Shown piece by piece: positions 24,354 through 33,870 of a DNA stretch of 64,000 bases. Position 1 is the first letter of the stretch, and each line of letters starts with the position of its first letter. Under the pieces are notes generated by a model. The model was not told the origin of the DNA, made no database searches, and saw only the letters and a program-made list of their open reading frames with translations. A program made the position numbers and the translations under genes. Origin of the DNA: CAKZNE01 sp964485405 (lineage in GTDB: Bacteria > Bacteroidota > Bacteroidia > Flavobacteriales > Schleiferiaceae); contig CAZAJG010000005.1 in assembly GCA_964485405.1 (NCBI GenBank), positions 1 through 64,000 of the forward strand. Direction: 5' to 3'.

Positions 24354-25691
24354 ATGTTCAAAAAAATATTGATTGCCAATAGAGGCGAAATCGCTCTTCG
24401 CGTTATTAGAACGTGTAAGGAAATGGGGATAAAAACGGTAGCTGTTTACAGTACCGCAGATAAAGATAGTCTTCATGTAAGATTCGCAGACGAGGCCGTA
24501 TGTATTGGCCCTGCTGCAAGTAGCGAATCTTATCTAAATATTCCCAACATAATTGCTGCTGCAGAGATCACCAATGCAGATGCAGTGCATCCTGGATACG
24601 GATTCTTATCTGAAAACTCAAAGTTTTCCAGAATTTGTTCTGAAAACGGAATTAAATTTATCGGACCTAGTCCTGATATGATTGACAAAATGGGGGATAA
24701 GGCTACAGCAAAAGCGACCATGATCGCAGCTGGAGTTCCTTGTATTCCTGGATCAGAAGGACTTCTTGAAAGCTATGAAGAGGCCGAACGTTTAGCAGAA
24801 GAAGTTAAATACCCGGTTATGCTAAAAGCTACAGCTGGAGGTGGAGGTAAAGGTATGCGCGCTGTTTGGAAGAAAGCAGACCTAAGAAAAGCATGGGATT
24901 CTGCCAGACAAGAAGCTGGTGCTGCCTTTGGGAATGACGGTATGTACATGGAGAAACTCATTGAAGAGCCTAGACATATTGAAATTCAAGTGGTTGGCGA
25001 TGTAACAGGGAAAGCTTGTCATCTCTCAGAAAGAGATTGCTCTGTTCAAAGACGTCATCAAAAACTTACCGAAGAAACACCTTCCCCTTTTATGACTCCC
25101 GAGCTAAGGAAAAAAATGGGTGAAGCAGCAGTTAAAGCTTCTGAGTATATCAAATACGAAGGGGCAGGTACGGTAGAGTTCTTAGTAGATAAGCACCGGA
25201 ACTTCTACTTTATGGAAATGAATACGCGTATTCAAGTAGAACACCCAATTACCGAACAGGTTATTGATTATGACTTGATTAGAGAGCAAATAAAGGTAGC
25301 TGCTGGAATTAAAATAAGCGGAAAGAATTACGAACCACAACTACATTCTATTGAGTGTAGGATTAATGCAGAAGACCCTTATAACGACTTTAGACCTTCT
25401 CCAGGTGTGATCACCAATTTTCACGCTCCAGGAGGTCATGGTGTGCGTTTAGATACACATGTGTATGCTGGGTACACAATTCCTCCATATTATGATTCTA
25501 TGATCGCTAAACTTATTACAACGGCTCAAACCCGTACAGAAGCGATTGATAAAATGAAGAGAGCTTTGGATGAGTTTGTGATTGAAGGAATTAAAACAAC
25601 CATTCCTTTTCACAGGGCATTAATGGATCATCCAGATTATGTAGCCGGAAATTACACGACTAAGTTTATGGAAGATTTTGTTCTAGATTAA
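24354..25691 (+). CDS. accC: Biotin carboxylase subunit of acetyl-CoA carboxylase
   Basis: ATP-dependent carboxylation of biotin on AccB. 445 residues, the family's length. ATP-grasp signatures: FKKILIANRGEIALRVIRTC at the N-terminus, KATAGGGGKGMRAV (nucleotide loop), HIEIQVVGD, ERDCSVQRRHQK, and EMNTRIQVEHPITEQV (catalytic Arg). The carboxyltransferase subunits accA/accD are not adjacent. Ends before a perfect bidirectional hairpin terminator. Confidence 0.97.
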   Translation: MFKKILIANRGEIALRVIRTCKEMGIKTVAVYSTADKDSLHVRFADEAVCIGPAASSESYLNIPNIIAAAEITNADAVHPGYGFLSENSKFSRICSENGIKFIGPSPDMIDKMGDKATAKATMIAAGVPCIPGSEGLLESYEEAERLAEEVKYPVMLKATAGGGGKGMRAVWKKADLRKAWDSARQEAGAAFGNDGMYMEKLIEEPRHIEIQVVGDVTGKACHLSERDCSVQRRHQKLTEETPSPFMTPELRKKMGEAAVKASEYIKYEGAGTVEFLVDKHRNFYFMEMNTRIQVEHPITEQVIDYDLIREQIKVAAGIKISGKNYEPQLHSIECRINAEDPYNDFRPSPGVITNFHAPGGHGVRLDTHVYAGYTIPPYYDSMIAKLITTAQTRTEAIDKMKRALDEFVIEGIKTTIPFHRALMDHPDYVAGNYTTKFMEDFVLD

Positions 25692-25716
25692 GGAACTGGA
25701 TCTCTTATGCAATACA

Positions 25717-25750
25717 AAAGCCCGGTTTAGGATTACCTAAACCGGGCTTT
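25717..25750. terminator. Bidirectional intrinsic terminator between accC and the type B gene
   Basis: Perfect 15-bp stem AAAGCCCGGTTTAGG / CCTAAACCGGGCTTT with an ATTA loop. T-runs occur on both strands (CTTTCATTTT rightward; CTTTTGTATT leftward), so it can end both convergent transcripts. Confidence 0.9.
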
Positions 25751-25770
25751 CATTTTAATATGCTTTTGTA

Positions 25771-28119
25771 TTAGTTAGAACCGGATTGACCTAGAATAGT
25801 AACAGATCCTTGAAGCTCTTTCTTGGTTTCGGTTAATGGATCACTAAGTGTAGCAACGTAATAGTATACACCATCACTCACTCTCTTACCGGTATAGATA
25901 TCGGTTCCATCCCAACCTTGTTGAGAGCTATTCCGGTAACCGAAGTTTGGATCTTCATAAACCAGCTGTCCCCACCTGTTGTATACGGATAGTTGAATTT
26001 CAGAGTACATTCTAGATCCGTTTGCTCCATCTATAAAGAAACGGTCGTTTTTGTTATCGTTATTGGGAGTAAACACATTTGGTGTAAAAGGAGTCACCAA
26101 AGTCAAGTCCGGTATTACTTCGTGTTTTATCTCAAAATAGATCCAGTTTGATTCTGAAATCTCACCAGCAGGAGGAGGATTGTTTGCATCTGTGGCCTCA
26201 ACTTTAATAGCGTATAAGCCATCGTTTGCGGGTGTAGATGCATCTATCTCATAGTTGTTAAAGAAGTAGTTTGTATTGTTGTTTTGGTAAATCTCCCAAC
26301 TAATATTCATAGTATTATTCGGGTCTACACTCCCAACAAATAACTGATAGGTCGCAAAAGCACTGTCCCAACCATTGTAGGCGTTCCAAGCCAATTCTAA
26401 GATGCTTTTTTGCTCACCAGCCTGAGGAACAAGTTGATTTACAAGTTTAATAGTGGTGAGTTGCTCGGCCGCAGGAGCCTTAAAGTCTGCATTTTGTACC
26501 AGTTGAATGGAATATTCAAAATTTTGGAAATCTACTTGGTTTTCAAAAAATTCAGTTTCATCCAAGTATTCTCTGGCGTTGATATCGTTAATTTCTATGG
26601 AATAACTGTTTCCGCCCACTTTCATACCTAGTCGCCAATAATTAAATAGGTCGGGGCGTAAATAATTTGGATCGTCAATAGACCACTTTACTCTTCGGTT
26701 TCTATCATCTTCAACGGTAACAAGATCTAATGAGTAATTTAAGTCTGGGCAGTCCTTTACCTCAATCAGCATGATTTGATTCGGTGGCAATTGAAAACCA
26801 CACTCATCCATTAATGTATTTCCATCAGAGCCATTTTTTATATGCACCACATAAATTCCATCCTCATCTAAAGGTTTATGAAGTTTCAAATGAATTTGAT
26901 TCGTTTGAACCGGAGATCCGGGATCTGGAGTGAAACTGATATCTACAATGGGTCTTGCTTCTCCATCGGGGCCAATTATTCTAAACTCATCTTCCGCTTC
27001 AGAAATGGAAGGTGTATAAATCAAGGGTTCGGGATTAAAGGTTAATGTAATGGAGTCATCGAAACAACTATACTCAATTACAGGAACATCGTATATATAT
27101 TCATTTGTTGTAGGGTCTAAGACAGAGTCATTGCTGATATTAGAAATTCCGTAGGTGCCTTCTAATAAACTGGATGACATAGTAGAAGCGGTAAAGCCAG
27201 GTAGAGATGTGTTGATGGCAGGGCCTTTTTCAGCAACTGAATTACAACCACTAAGAATAGGAATTTGTAGATCACGTTCCGTGCTCCCAACAAATATCCA
27301 TTGGATGCCGTTAAATCTAAACTCCTCTACAACAATCTTGAGCACATCCACTTCGGGGTTATTGGGTGTAAAGAAAAAAGTGGAGGTAGCTTGATCAATA
27401 GTTGGAGTGGTCCAAGAAGAGATAGGATTAGCCGTATTATAACCATTTGCCCAAGGAATAGGGGAGTTTGGGCCATTTAGGGGTTGTGCGAGTTTGTAGT
27501 GAACGGAATCTCCATCTGCTTCTACAGCATTTTGTACGAGAGGAAAAGGAGGGTCGTTTTGTTGTTTAACACAAAACTGTTTTACAGGTGCCGAGGTGAA
27601 GCGGGGAGAACTGTTTTGACCAAGATTATTATTTAGTTTAGCTTCAATATAAAGATCCTCTGAGCCTGGGTTAACGATGTTATCAATAGCATTGTTTCGT
27701 GCAAAGTCTGTCCAAGCAAAAACCCAATCCTGACAATCACCAGGTAGGGTTATACAAGTTTGATACGAAAAACTGTAAAACTGAACAGAGTTCGGATCGT
27801 TCGGATCATATGGAGCACATGGATAGGCCTGTGTATAGATATAATTATTTCTATTGTAATTGATTTGAGCACCTTGTAAGTTGAGAACATTGGTAACTGT
27901 GGTAGCCCCAAAGCAAGAAGAACTGTAGGTTATATCTGCGTCAATGGGAAGGGATGCTGTTCCATTTAGGTCACCGTAAACGATAAGAGTAACACAATAA
28001 TCTCGAGCGGTACCTGGAACATGCTCATAGAAAATCTCTGCTCCCGCAAAATGTGTTGCTTTTAGTTCTTGGGTAAATACCAAAGAAAGAAAAGCAGATA
28101 TGATGGCTAATTTTTTCAT
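25771..28119 (-). CDS. Surface protein with T9SS type B sorting domain (tandem paralog 1)
   Basis: 782 residues: signal peptide (MKKLAIISAFLSLVFTQELKA), then THFAGAEIFYEHVPGTARDYCVTLIVYGD, a domain shared with the next gene and, more distantly, with the protein at 15721. Several beta-sandwich-like regions follow. The C-terminal type B sorting domain reads TPNVFTPNNDNKNDRFF, SVYNRWGQLVYED, QGWDGTDIYTGKRVSDGVYY and ends GQSGSN. It is collinear with the paralog at 28435 over nearly the full length; by eye roughly 60% identity in the last 350 residues. Secreted by the type IX system; binding partner unknown. Confidence 0.92.
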   Translation of the reverse strand: MKKLAIISAFLSLVFTQELKATHFAGAEIFYEHVPGTARDYCVTLIVYGDLNGTASLPIDADITYSSSCFGATTVTNVLNLQGAQINYNRNNYIYTQAYPCAPYDPNDPNSVQFYSFSYQTCITLPGDCQDWVFAWTDFARNNAIDNIVNPGSEDLYIEAKLNNNLGQNSSPRFTSAPVKQFCVKQQNDPPFPLVQNAVEADGDSVHYKLAQPLNGPNSPIPWANGYNTANPISSWTTPTIDQATSTFFFTPNNPEVDVLKIVVEEFRFNGIQWIFVGSTERDLQIPILSGCNSVAEKGPAINTSLPGFTASTMSSSLLEGTYGISNISNDSVLDPTTNEYIYDVPVIEYSCFDDSITLTFNPEPLIYTPSISEAEDEFRIIGPDGEARPIVDISFTPDPGSPVQTNQIHLKLHKPLDEDGIYVVHIKNGSDGNTLMDECGFQLPPNQIMLIEVKDCPDLNYSLDLVTVEDDRNRRVKWSIDDPNYLRPDLFNYWRLGMKVGGNSYSIEINDINAREYLDETEFFENQVDFQNFEYSIQLVQNADFKAPAAEQLTTIKLVNQLVPQAGEQKSILELAWNAYNGWDSAFATYQLFVGSVDPNNTMNISWEIYQNNNTNYFFNNYEIDASTPANDGLYAIKVEATDANNPPPAGEISESNWIYFEIKHEVIPDLTLVTPFTPNVFTPNNDNKNDRFFIDGANGSRMYSEIQLSVYNRWGQLVYEDPNFGYRNSSQQGWDGTDIYTGKRVSDGVYYYVATLSDPLTETKKELQGSVTILGQSGSN

Positions 28120-28434
28120 AGTGTAGGCGGTTTTATTTTATTCATTTAAAACTACCTGCAAATGGAGGAAAGAGCAATTCTTGCTAATTAAACAAGGTTT
28201 CTGGATGAGCCTGCCTCTCTTCTTCTTTTTTAATGGGTTGAATTTTTAGGAGAAAAGAAAGAACAGCTTTGGGGAGGCTGATTTTTAGGAGGCTTTTATG
28301 ATTTTTTCGAAACGAGTTAAAGAAGAGTCCAATGAGCAAAAGGGTTTTAGAAAATATTTTTTCTTAAGAAAAAGTTCTGAGCATAAAAAAGCCCCTCAGT
28401 TGGAGGGGCTTTTTTAATAATAAATTCTCAATGC
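28120..28434. other. 315-bp intergenic region between the tandem surface-protein genes
   Basis: Holds the terminator of the upstream paralog (28385-28415), a perfect AT-rich palindrome TTTTTCTTAAGAAAAA at 28358-28373, two copies of TTTTTAGGAG about 40 bp apart, and presumably the leftward promoter of the downstream paralog. A -7-like TCCATTTG reads leftward at 28159-28166 but lacks the first A and a -33 box. No gene is seen. Confidence 0.5.
28385..28415 (-). terminator. Intrinsic terminator after the second type B gene
   Basis: Perfect 13-bp stem AAAAAAGCCCCTC / GAGGGGCTTTTTT with a 5-nt loop. Read leftward it gives GC-rich stem plus T-run 20 bp after the stop at 28435, separating the two paralogs into distinct transcripts. 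Confidence 0.9.
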
Positions 28435-30795
28435 TTAGTTCGAGCCAGAGCTACCCATAATGGTAACAGAGCCTTGCATATCTTCTGAGGTACCTGTTTC
28501 GGGATCAAACATTTTTACAGTGTAATAATACACACCATCAGAAACTTGTTGGCCTGTGTAAATATTAGAACCATCCCAACCTTGGTTTGCATTATTGCGG
28601 AAACCGAATTTGTCATCTTCATAAACAATTTGTCCCCATCTGTTAAATACGGATAACTGAATATCGGCAAACTCACGTCCGCCATCCGCACTTTCAATAT
28701 AGAAACGGTCGTTTCTATCATCTCCATTAGGGGTGAAAACATTAGGAGCGGTATAAGTTCTTAAAGTTAAATCGGGTAATGGAACAAACCCTATTTTAAA
28801 GAAAATCCAATTTGATTCCGAAATTTTACCGGCAGGAGGAGGATTAGTTGCATCCGTAGCTTCTATCTTAAACGCATATAATCCATCATTTGCGGTTGTA
28901 CTTTCATCAATATCGTACTGAGTAAAAAAATTGTTAGCATTATTCCCACCATATTGATTCCATACAATAATCGTACTGTCACCCGGATTTGCGTTTCCTA
29001 AGAAAGCTTGGTAACGGGTATTTGCAGAATCATTACGAAAGCCATTGTAAGCATTCCAACCCAAATCTAGCTGTTTGTTTTGAGTATCAATTTGCTTCAT
29101 TTCTGCGCGTAATCTAACCGTAGTAATTTGCTCTAGAGCAGGAGCTTTAAAGTCTGCATCTTGTACCAGTTGAATATTGTAAGTGAAATTTTGGAAATCC
29201 ACATGGTTCTTTAGAAATTCTAATGTGTCTAAAAAACTTCTTTGATTTATATCATCAATTTCTCGGAAGTAAGTGGCTCCTCCAACATTCATCCCTAACC
29301 TCCAATAATTGAATAAATCAGCTTGCAAATAACTAGGATCATCAATAGACCATTCAATTAAGCGACTTTTATCATCAACGACCGTAACACGATCCAACGA
29401 GTAGTTGAGATCTGGGCAGTTTTGAACCCGAATAATCATTATTTGACCGGCAGGTAGCGCATATCCGCAGTCGTCCTGTAAAGTGTTTCCATCCACTCCT
29501 CTTTTAATTTGAAGAAGGTATAAACCGTTTACATCTAGTCTCTTATGTAGCTGCAAATATAATTCACTAGTAAGCGTAGGAGAGCCCGGATCTGGTAGGT
29601 AACTAACGTCTACAACAGGTCTCGCAACTCCATCAGGACCTATTAATCTAAATTCATCTCTGAGTGCTCCAAATGATCTAGGTAAATAAATCTTAGGGGT
29701 TTCGTTAAATGTAAGTGTAATATCATCATCAAAACAGGTGTAGTCGATTATAGGAATACTGTCGAACATCAAGCCTCCGGATATCGGATCGATAGATGAG
29801 TCTTTCGCCCAAATGTCTGTAACTCCATAGATGTCTCTAAGGGAATCAGCACTTATGCTACCATTGGTAAATCCAGGTTGAGAAATATCAATTTTTGGGC
29901 CATCCGAAATATTCGCTGTACAAGTAGTTAGAACGGGAAGCTGCACGTCTCGAGATGTGTTACCTACAAAAACCCAAGTTAACGAGCTAGGGTCAAAACG
30001 GGTTTCCTCCACTTCAATTCTAAGCACAACTAATTCAGGGTTACTTGGTAAAAAGAAAAAAGTTCCTGTTGATTGATCAATAACTGGCAATGTCCATGAA
30101 GAAATAGGAGAAGCAGTTGAGTAGCCAGGCTGCCAAGCTAATAAAACTCCACCCGCTCCTTGAGGCTGCTTTAAGGTGTAAAAAATCGAATCACCGTCTG
30201 TTTCAATCGAACTTTGAACGAATGGGAAGGGAGGATCATTTGGACCCTTTACACAAAACTGCTTTACAGCTGGCGAAGTAAATCTTGGCGAGCTATTTTG
30301 ACCTAGGTTGTTGTTTAATCGAGCCTCAACATATATTGCATTACCTGGGTTAATATTATCTATCGCGTTGTTTCTACAACACTGACTTTGCCATGAAAAA
30401 ACCCAATCACCACAGTTCGTGGGTAGAGAAATGGTCGTTTCAAAGGTAAATTTGTAATATTCAACCGAGTTTGGATCTGAAGGATCATATTGTGTACACG
30501 AATACGTAGCTTGATCTACAATATAAAGTTGCTCATTGAAACCTGCAGTTGCACCTTCAAGGTTAGCTATGTTTGCTACAGTACCTCCTGCATTACAAGA
30601 TGAGCTGTAGTTGATGTCTGCTTGCCAATCTATGGGTATACCTGATACATCTCCGTAAACGATTAAGGTTACTTTATAATCGCGCACAGTTCCTGCTACA
30701 TGCTCATAAAAAATCTCTGCTCCTGCATAGTGAGAAGCTTCCATTAGAGGTATAATACTGAACTGTAAGGCTAGAAATAATAATAATTTTTTCAT
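28435..30795 (-). CDS. Surface protein with T9SS type B sorting domain (tandem paralog 2)
   Basis: 786 residues from ATG 30795 (MKKLLLFLALQFSIIPLMEA signal peptide). The open frame continues to 30858 but that adds 21 residues before the signal peptide and passes through the promoter, so it is rejected. N-terminal SHYAGAEIFYEHVAGTVRDYKV; C-terminal TAPNVFTPNGDDRNDRFY, SVFNRWGQIVYED, QGWDGSNIYTGQQVSDGVYY, ending GSSGSN. A product of tandem duplication with the downstream gene; both keep the full sorting domain, so both are probably exported. Confidence 0.92.
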   Translation of the reverse strand: MKKLLLFLALQFSIIPLMEASHYAGAEIFYEHVAGTVRDYKVTLIVYGDVSGIPIDWQADINYSSSCNAGGTVANIANLEGATAGFNEQLYIVDQATYSCTQYDPSDPNSVEYYKFTFETTISLPTNCGDWVFSWQSQCCRNNAIDNINPGNAIYVEARLNNNLGQNSSPRFTSPAVKQFCVKGPNDPPFPFVQSSIETDGDSIFYTLKQPQGAGGVLLAWQPGYSTASPISSWTLPVIDQSTGTFFFLPSNPELVVLRIEVEETRFDPSSLTWVFVGNTSRDVQLPVLTTCTANISDGPKIDISQPGFTNGSISADSLRDIYGVTDIWAKDSSIDPISGGLMFDSIPIIDYTCFDDDITLTFNETPKIYLPRSFGALRDEFRLIGPDGVARPVVDVSYLPDPGSPTLTSELYLQLHKRLDVNGLYLLQIKRGVDGNTLQDDCGYALPAGQIMIIRVQNCPDLNYSLDRVTVVDDKSRLIEWSIDDPSYLQADLFNYWRLGMNVGGATYFREIDDINQRSFLDTLEFLKNHVDFQNFTYNIQLVQDADFKAPALEQITTVRLRAEMKQIDTQNKQLDLGWNAYNGFRNDSANTRYQAFLGNANPGDSTIIVWNQYGGNNANNFFTQYDIDESTTANDGLYAFKIEATDATNPPPAGKISESNWIFFKIGFVPLPDLTLRTYTAPNVFTPNGDDRNDRFYIESADGGREFADIQLSVFNRWGQIVYEDDKFGFRNNANQGWDGSNIYTGQQVSDGVYYYTVKMFDPETGTSEDMQGSVTIMGSSGSN

Positions 30796-30828
30796 GTTCG
30801 GTAACTTGATTTTCCTGAAAATAGTCGT

Positions 30829-30859
30829 TAAAAGTACCTTATTGTTAATAAAGTACAAA
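30829..30859 (-). promoter_or_regulatory. Promoter of the second type B gene
   Basis: Read leftward: TTTG (30856-30859), a 19-bp spacer, then TACTTTTA (30829-30836). Spacing and both boxes fit the Bacteroidota promoter apart from the last base. The leader would be about 28 bases to ATG 30795. Confidence 0.55.
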
Positions 30860-30992
30860 CTTCTTCAAACAAAAAAGCATCAAGATTTAGTAAAGGTGCG
30901 TCTTTATCGCTTTTTCGATGGCGTTAATAACTTTTTATGAAGGCCGAAACACCTCTATCTAAAAAAGAAAAATTTTAGACTTTATTTTCTCG

Positions 30993-31000
30993 TAATTTCG
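30993..31000 (+). promoter_or_regulatory. Candidate lepA promoter, -7 variant TAATTTCG
   Basis: TAATTTCG differs by one base from TAnnTTTG and lies 28 bp before the lepA ATG. The same octamer precedes the DUF2064 gene at 48823-48830, which raises its credibility slightly. Confidence 0.3.
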
Positions 31001-31028
31001 CGCTCTTGAAGAAGATTGAATAGATACA

Positions 31029-32825
31029 ATGAAGAACATCCGTAACTTCTGCATTATTGCGCACATTGATCATGGTAAAAGTACTTTAGCCGATCGATTG
31101 TTGGAATTTACCCAGACTATATCTGATCGTGAAAAAAAGGATCAGCTGCTTGATAATATGGACCTTGAAAGAGAAAGAGGGATTACCATTAAGAGTCATG
31201 CTATCCAAATGGATTATAAAAATGCGGAGGACGAGTATGTACTTAACCTAATTGATACTCCGGGTCACGTGGATTTCTCTTATGAAGTATCTCGTGCTAT
31301 TGCCGCATGCGAAGGTGCCCTTTTGGTGGTGGATGCCGCTCAAGGCATTCAAGCTCAAACAATCTCAAACCTTTATTTAGCGCTGGAGCACGACCTTGAA
31401 ATCATTCCAGTTTTAAATAAAATAGACCTTCCAAGTGCCAACCCAGAAGAGGTTAAAGATCAAATTATTGACTTAATCGGTTGTAGCGAGGATGAAATCA
31501 TACCAGCTAGTGCAAAAACAGGCTTAGGTATTGAGGCTATTTTAGAATCTGTAGTAAAAAACATTCCTGCTCCAGTAGGAAATCCTGATGGACCACTACA
31601 AGCTCTAATATTTGATTCCGTTTTCAACTCTTACAGAGGTATTGAAGCCTTTTTTAAAGTAGTTAATGGGAAAATAAGAAAGGGTGAAAAGGTACAGTTT
31701 ATGGCTACTGGGAAAACCTATTTTGCGGATGAAATAGGCGTTCTTAAGCTTGAGCAAGAATCACAAAAAGAGATTTCCGCAGGAAATGTGGGATACATTA
31801 TATCCGGTATAAAAGAGGCTAAAGAGGTTAAGGTTGGTGATACAATAACTTCAGCTGAGAGGATGGCTACTGAGGCAATTTCAGGATTTGAGGATGTTAA
31901 ACCAATGGTTTTTGCTGGAATTTATCCGGTAGATACAGAAGAATTTGAGGAGCTCAGAGCATCTTTGGAAAAGCTGCAATTGAACGATGCGTCTCTAACC
32001 TTTGAGCCAGAATCGTCAGCGGCACTTGGCTTTGGATTTAGATGTGGTTTCTTAGGAATGTTACATATGGAAATCATTCAGGAGAGACTAGAGAGAGAGT
32101 TCAACATGACGGTGATCACCACGGTACCAAACGTATCGTATCATTCCTTTATGAAATCTGATGCAGAGAACTGCATAGTGGTAAACAACCCTTCTGAATT
32201 TCCCGACCCTAGCCAACTGGAGCGAATGGAAGAGCCCTTTATACGAGCTCAAATCATCACAAAATCAGACTACGTGGGCTCTGTTATGGGCCTTTGTATA
32301 GAAAAGAGAGGAGTTCTTAAAAATCAGGTTTACCTTACTTCTGACCGGGTAGAGATGAGTTTTGATATTCCATTGGCAGAGATTGTTTTTGATTTTTACG
32401 ATCGTTTAAAAACGATCTCTCGAGGATACGCCTCTTTCGATTATCAACCTATTGCTTATCAGCCATCAGAGTTGGTTAAAGTGGATATCCTTCTTAATGG
32501 AGACCCTGTTGATGCACTTTCTGCACTGGTGCATAAAGACAACGCTTACAATCTTGGAAAAAAGATGTGCGAAAAGCTGCGAGAGCTTATCCCTCGTCAA
32601 CAGTTTATGATTGCCATTCAGGCAGCCATTGGTGCAAAAATTATCTCTAGAGAAACCTTAAGCGCGTTGAGGAAAGATGTTACAGCTAAGTGTTATGGAG
32701 GGGATATCTCCAGAAAACGTAAACTCCTTGAAAAGCAGAAAGCGGGTAAAAAGCGAATGCGTCAAGTAGGTAATGTGGAGATCCCTCAAGAGGCATTTTT
32801 AGCTGTGCTCAAACTTAACGACTAA
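31029..32825 (+). CDS. lepA: Elongation factor 4 (LepA), back-translocating GTPase
   Basis: Ribosome-associated translational GTPase. 598 residues, the typical size. G1 AHIDHGKSTLADRLLEFT, switch I RERGITIKSHAI, G3 DTPGHVDFSYEVSRA, G4 NKIDLP; then domain II, and domains III/V as in EF-G, with the LepA-specific C-terminal domain ending KAGKKRMRQVGNVEIPQEAFLAVLK. It ends 3 bp before the convergent trpS stop; no hairpin separates them. Confidence 0.98.
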   Translation: MKNIRNFCIIAHIDHGKSTLADRLLEFTQTISDREKKDQLLDNMDLERERGITIKSHAIQMDYKNAEDEYVLNLIDTPGHVDFSYEVSRAIAACEGALLVVDAAQGIQAQTISNLYLALEHDLEIIPVLNKIDLPSANPEEVKDQIIDLIGCSEDEIIPASAKTGLGIEAILESVVKNIPAPVGNPDGPLQALIFDSVFNSYRGIEAFFKVVNGKIRKGEKVQFMATGKTYFADEIGVLKLEQESQKEISAGNVGYIISGIKEAKEVKVGDTITSAERMATEAISGFEDVKPMVFAGIYPVDTEEFEELRASLEKLQLNDASLTFEPESSAALGFGFRCGFLGMLHMEIIQERLEREFNMTVITTVPNVSYHSFMKSDAENCIVVNNPSEFPDPSQLERMEEPFIRAQIITKSDYVGSVMGLCIEKRGVLKNQVYLTSDRVEMSFDIPLAEIVFDFYDRLKTISRGYASFDYQPIAYQPSELVKVDILLNGDPVDALSALVHKDNAYNLGKKMCEKLRELIPRQQFMIAIQAAIGAKIISRETLSALRKDVTAKCYGGDISRKRKLLEKQKAGKKRMRQVGNVEIPQEAFLAVLKLND

Positions 32826-32828
32826 GGT

Positions 32829-33800
32829 TTAGTAGCCTAAGGCTGCTCTTACTCGGTTCAATACCGCTCGCGCTACAGGGCGAGCTTTTTCAGCACCTCT
32901 TTTAAGAGCCTCATCTAATAGTGCCGTATTTTCCATATAATGGTCAAACCGTTTTCTTGGTTCTTCGTATTGTTCTAAAATCAGCTCTAACAGTTCCAGT
33001 TTAGCATGGCCATAGCCATACCCACCACCTTGGTAGTTTTTGCGCATAGTGGCTATTTGATCTTCATTTGCGAGTAAAGAATATAGGGCAAAAACATTAC
33101 AGGTGTCAGGGTCTTTGGGTTCATCAAGACCTTTGCTGTCTGTTTCGATACCCATTACCTGTTTTTTTAATTGTTTCTTGGGTAAAAAGATATCTATGGT
33201 ATTCCCATAAGATTTACTCATTTTTTGTCCATCAGTTCCCGGAACAGTCATTACATTTTCTTGAATTCGAGCTTCAGGCAGAACTAAAACATCCGCATCC
33301 ATTTGATGGTTTAAACTTCCAGCCATATCTCGAGTCATTTCCAAGTGCTGCCTTTGATCTTTACCAACAGGAACAATATGCGCATCATACAATAGGATAT
33401 CTGCGGCCATTAGAACCGGGTAGTCGAATAAGCCTGCATTAACATCGGCCAGTTTGTTGCTTTTATCCTTAAAGGAATGTGCATTCGCTAACATAGGGTA
33501 AGGTGTAAAGCAGTTCAGGTACCAGGTTAGCTCTGTAACTTCTGGAATATGGCTTTGAGCATAAAAAGTATGTTTATCTGTATCAAACCCAAAGGCCAAC
33601 CAAGCGGCAGCTACAGCATATAAGTTTTCTTTTCTAAGCTTGGCATCTTTAATTGTGGTTAAAGAGTGAAGGTCAGCAATAAAAAAGAAGGATTCATTCT
33701 TTTCATCTTCAGAAAGGCTAATTGCAGGCAGTATCGCACCTAAAACGTTTCCTAAATGCGGTCTTCCACTGCTTTGTATTCCTGTAAGTATTCGAGCCAT
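32829..33800 (-). CDS. trpS: Tryptophanyl-tRNA synthetase
   Basis: Class Ic synthetase charging tRNA-Trp. 323 residues from ATG 33800 (MARILTGIQSSGRPHLGNVLG). The HIGH-equivalent is GRPHLGN and the KMSKS loop is intact in GQKMSKSYGNTI. The frame reaches a TTG at 33809, only three codons further; ATG is preferred. Convergent with lepA. Confidence 0.97.
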   Translation of the reverse strand: MARILTGIQSSGRPHLGNVLGAILPAISLSEDEKNESFFFIADLHSLTTIKDAKLRKENLYAVAAAWLAFGFDTDKHTFYAQSHIPEVTELTWYLNCFTPYPMLANAHSFKDKSNKLADVNAGLFDYPVLMAADILLYDAHIVPVGKDQRQHLEMTRDMAGSLNHQMDADVLVLPEARIQENVMTVPGTDGQKMSKSYGNTIDIFLPKKQLKKQVMGIETDSKGLDEPKDPDTCNVFALYSLLANEDQIATMRKNYQGGGYGYGHAKLELLELILEQYEEPRKRFDHYMENTALLDEALKRGAEKARPVARAVLNRVRAALGY

Positions 33801-33834
33801 AAACTTCAATTATTCGCCAAAAGTAAGAAGCTCG

Positions 33835-33865
33835 TTTAAAAAGCCTGACCAAAAGTTTACTTTTG
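33835..33865 (+). promoter_or_regulatory. Promoter of plsC-gatC
   Basis: TTTA at 33835-33838, a 19-bp spacer and TACTTTTG at 33858-33865. The GTG start is only 5 bp after the -7 element, implying a leaderless or nearly leaderless mRNA if this start is right. Confidence 0.5.
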
Positions 33866-33870
33866 CTGCC

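Noticed and set aside
28358..28373. AT-rich palindrome TTTTTCTTAAGAAAAA as an operator
   Set aside because: It is of low complexity in AT-rich intergenic DNA and close to a terminator; nothing ties it to a regulator.
30796..30858. Longer N-terminus of the second type B protein
   Set aside because: It would place 21 residues before a clean signal peptide and translate through the predicted promoter.
30860..31028. Small RNA or tRNA in the intergenic region before lepA
   Set aside because: No cloverleaf, no terminator and no conserved promoter besides the weak lepA element.
33809..33809. TTG start for trpS three codons upstream
   Set aside because: MARILTGIQSSG at ATG 33800 is the typical start of bacterial TrpRS; TTG adds nothing conserved.
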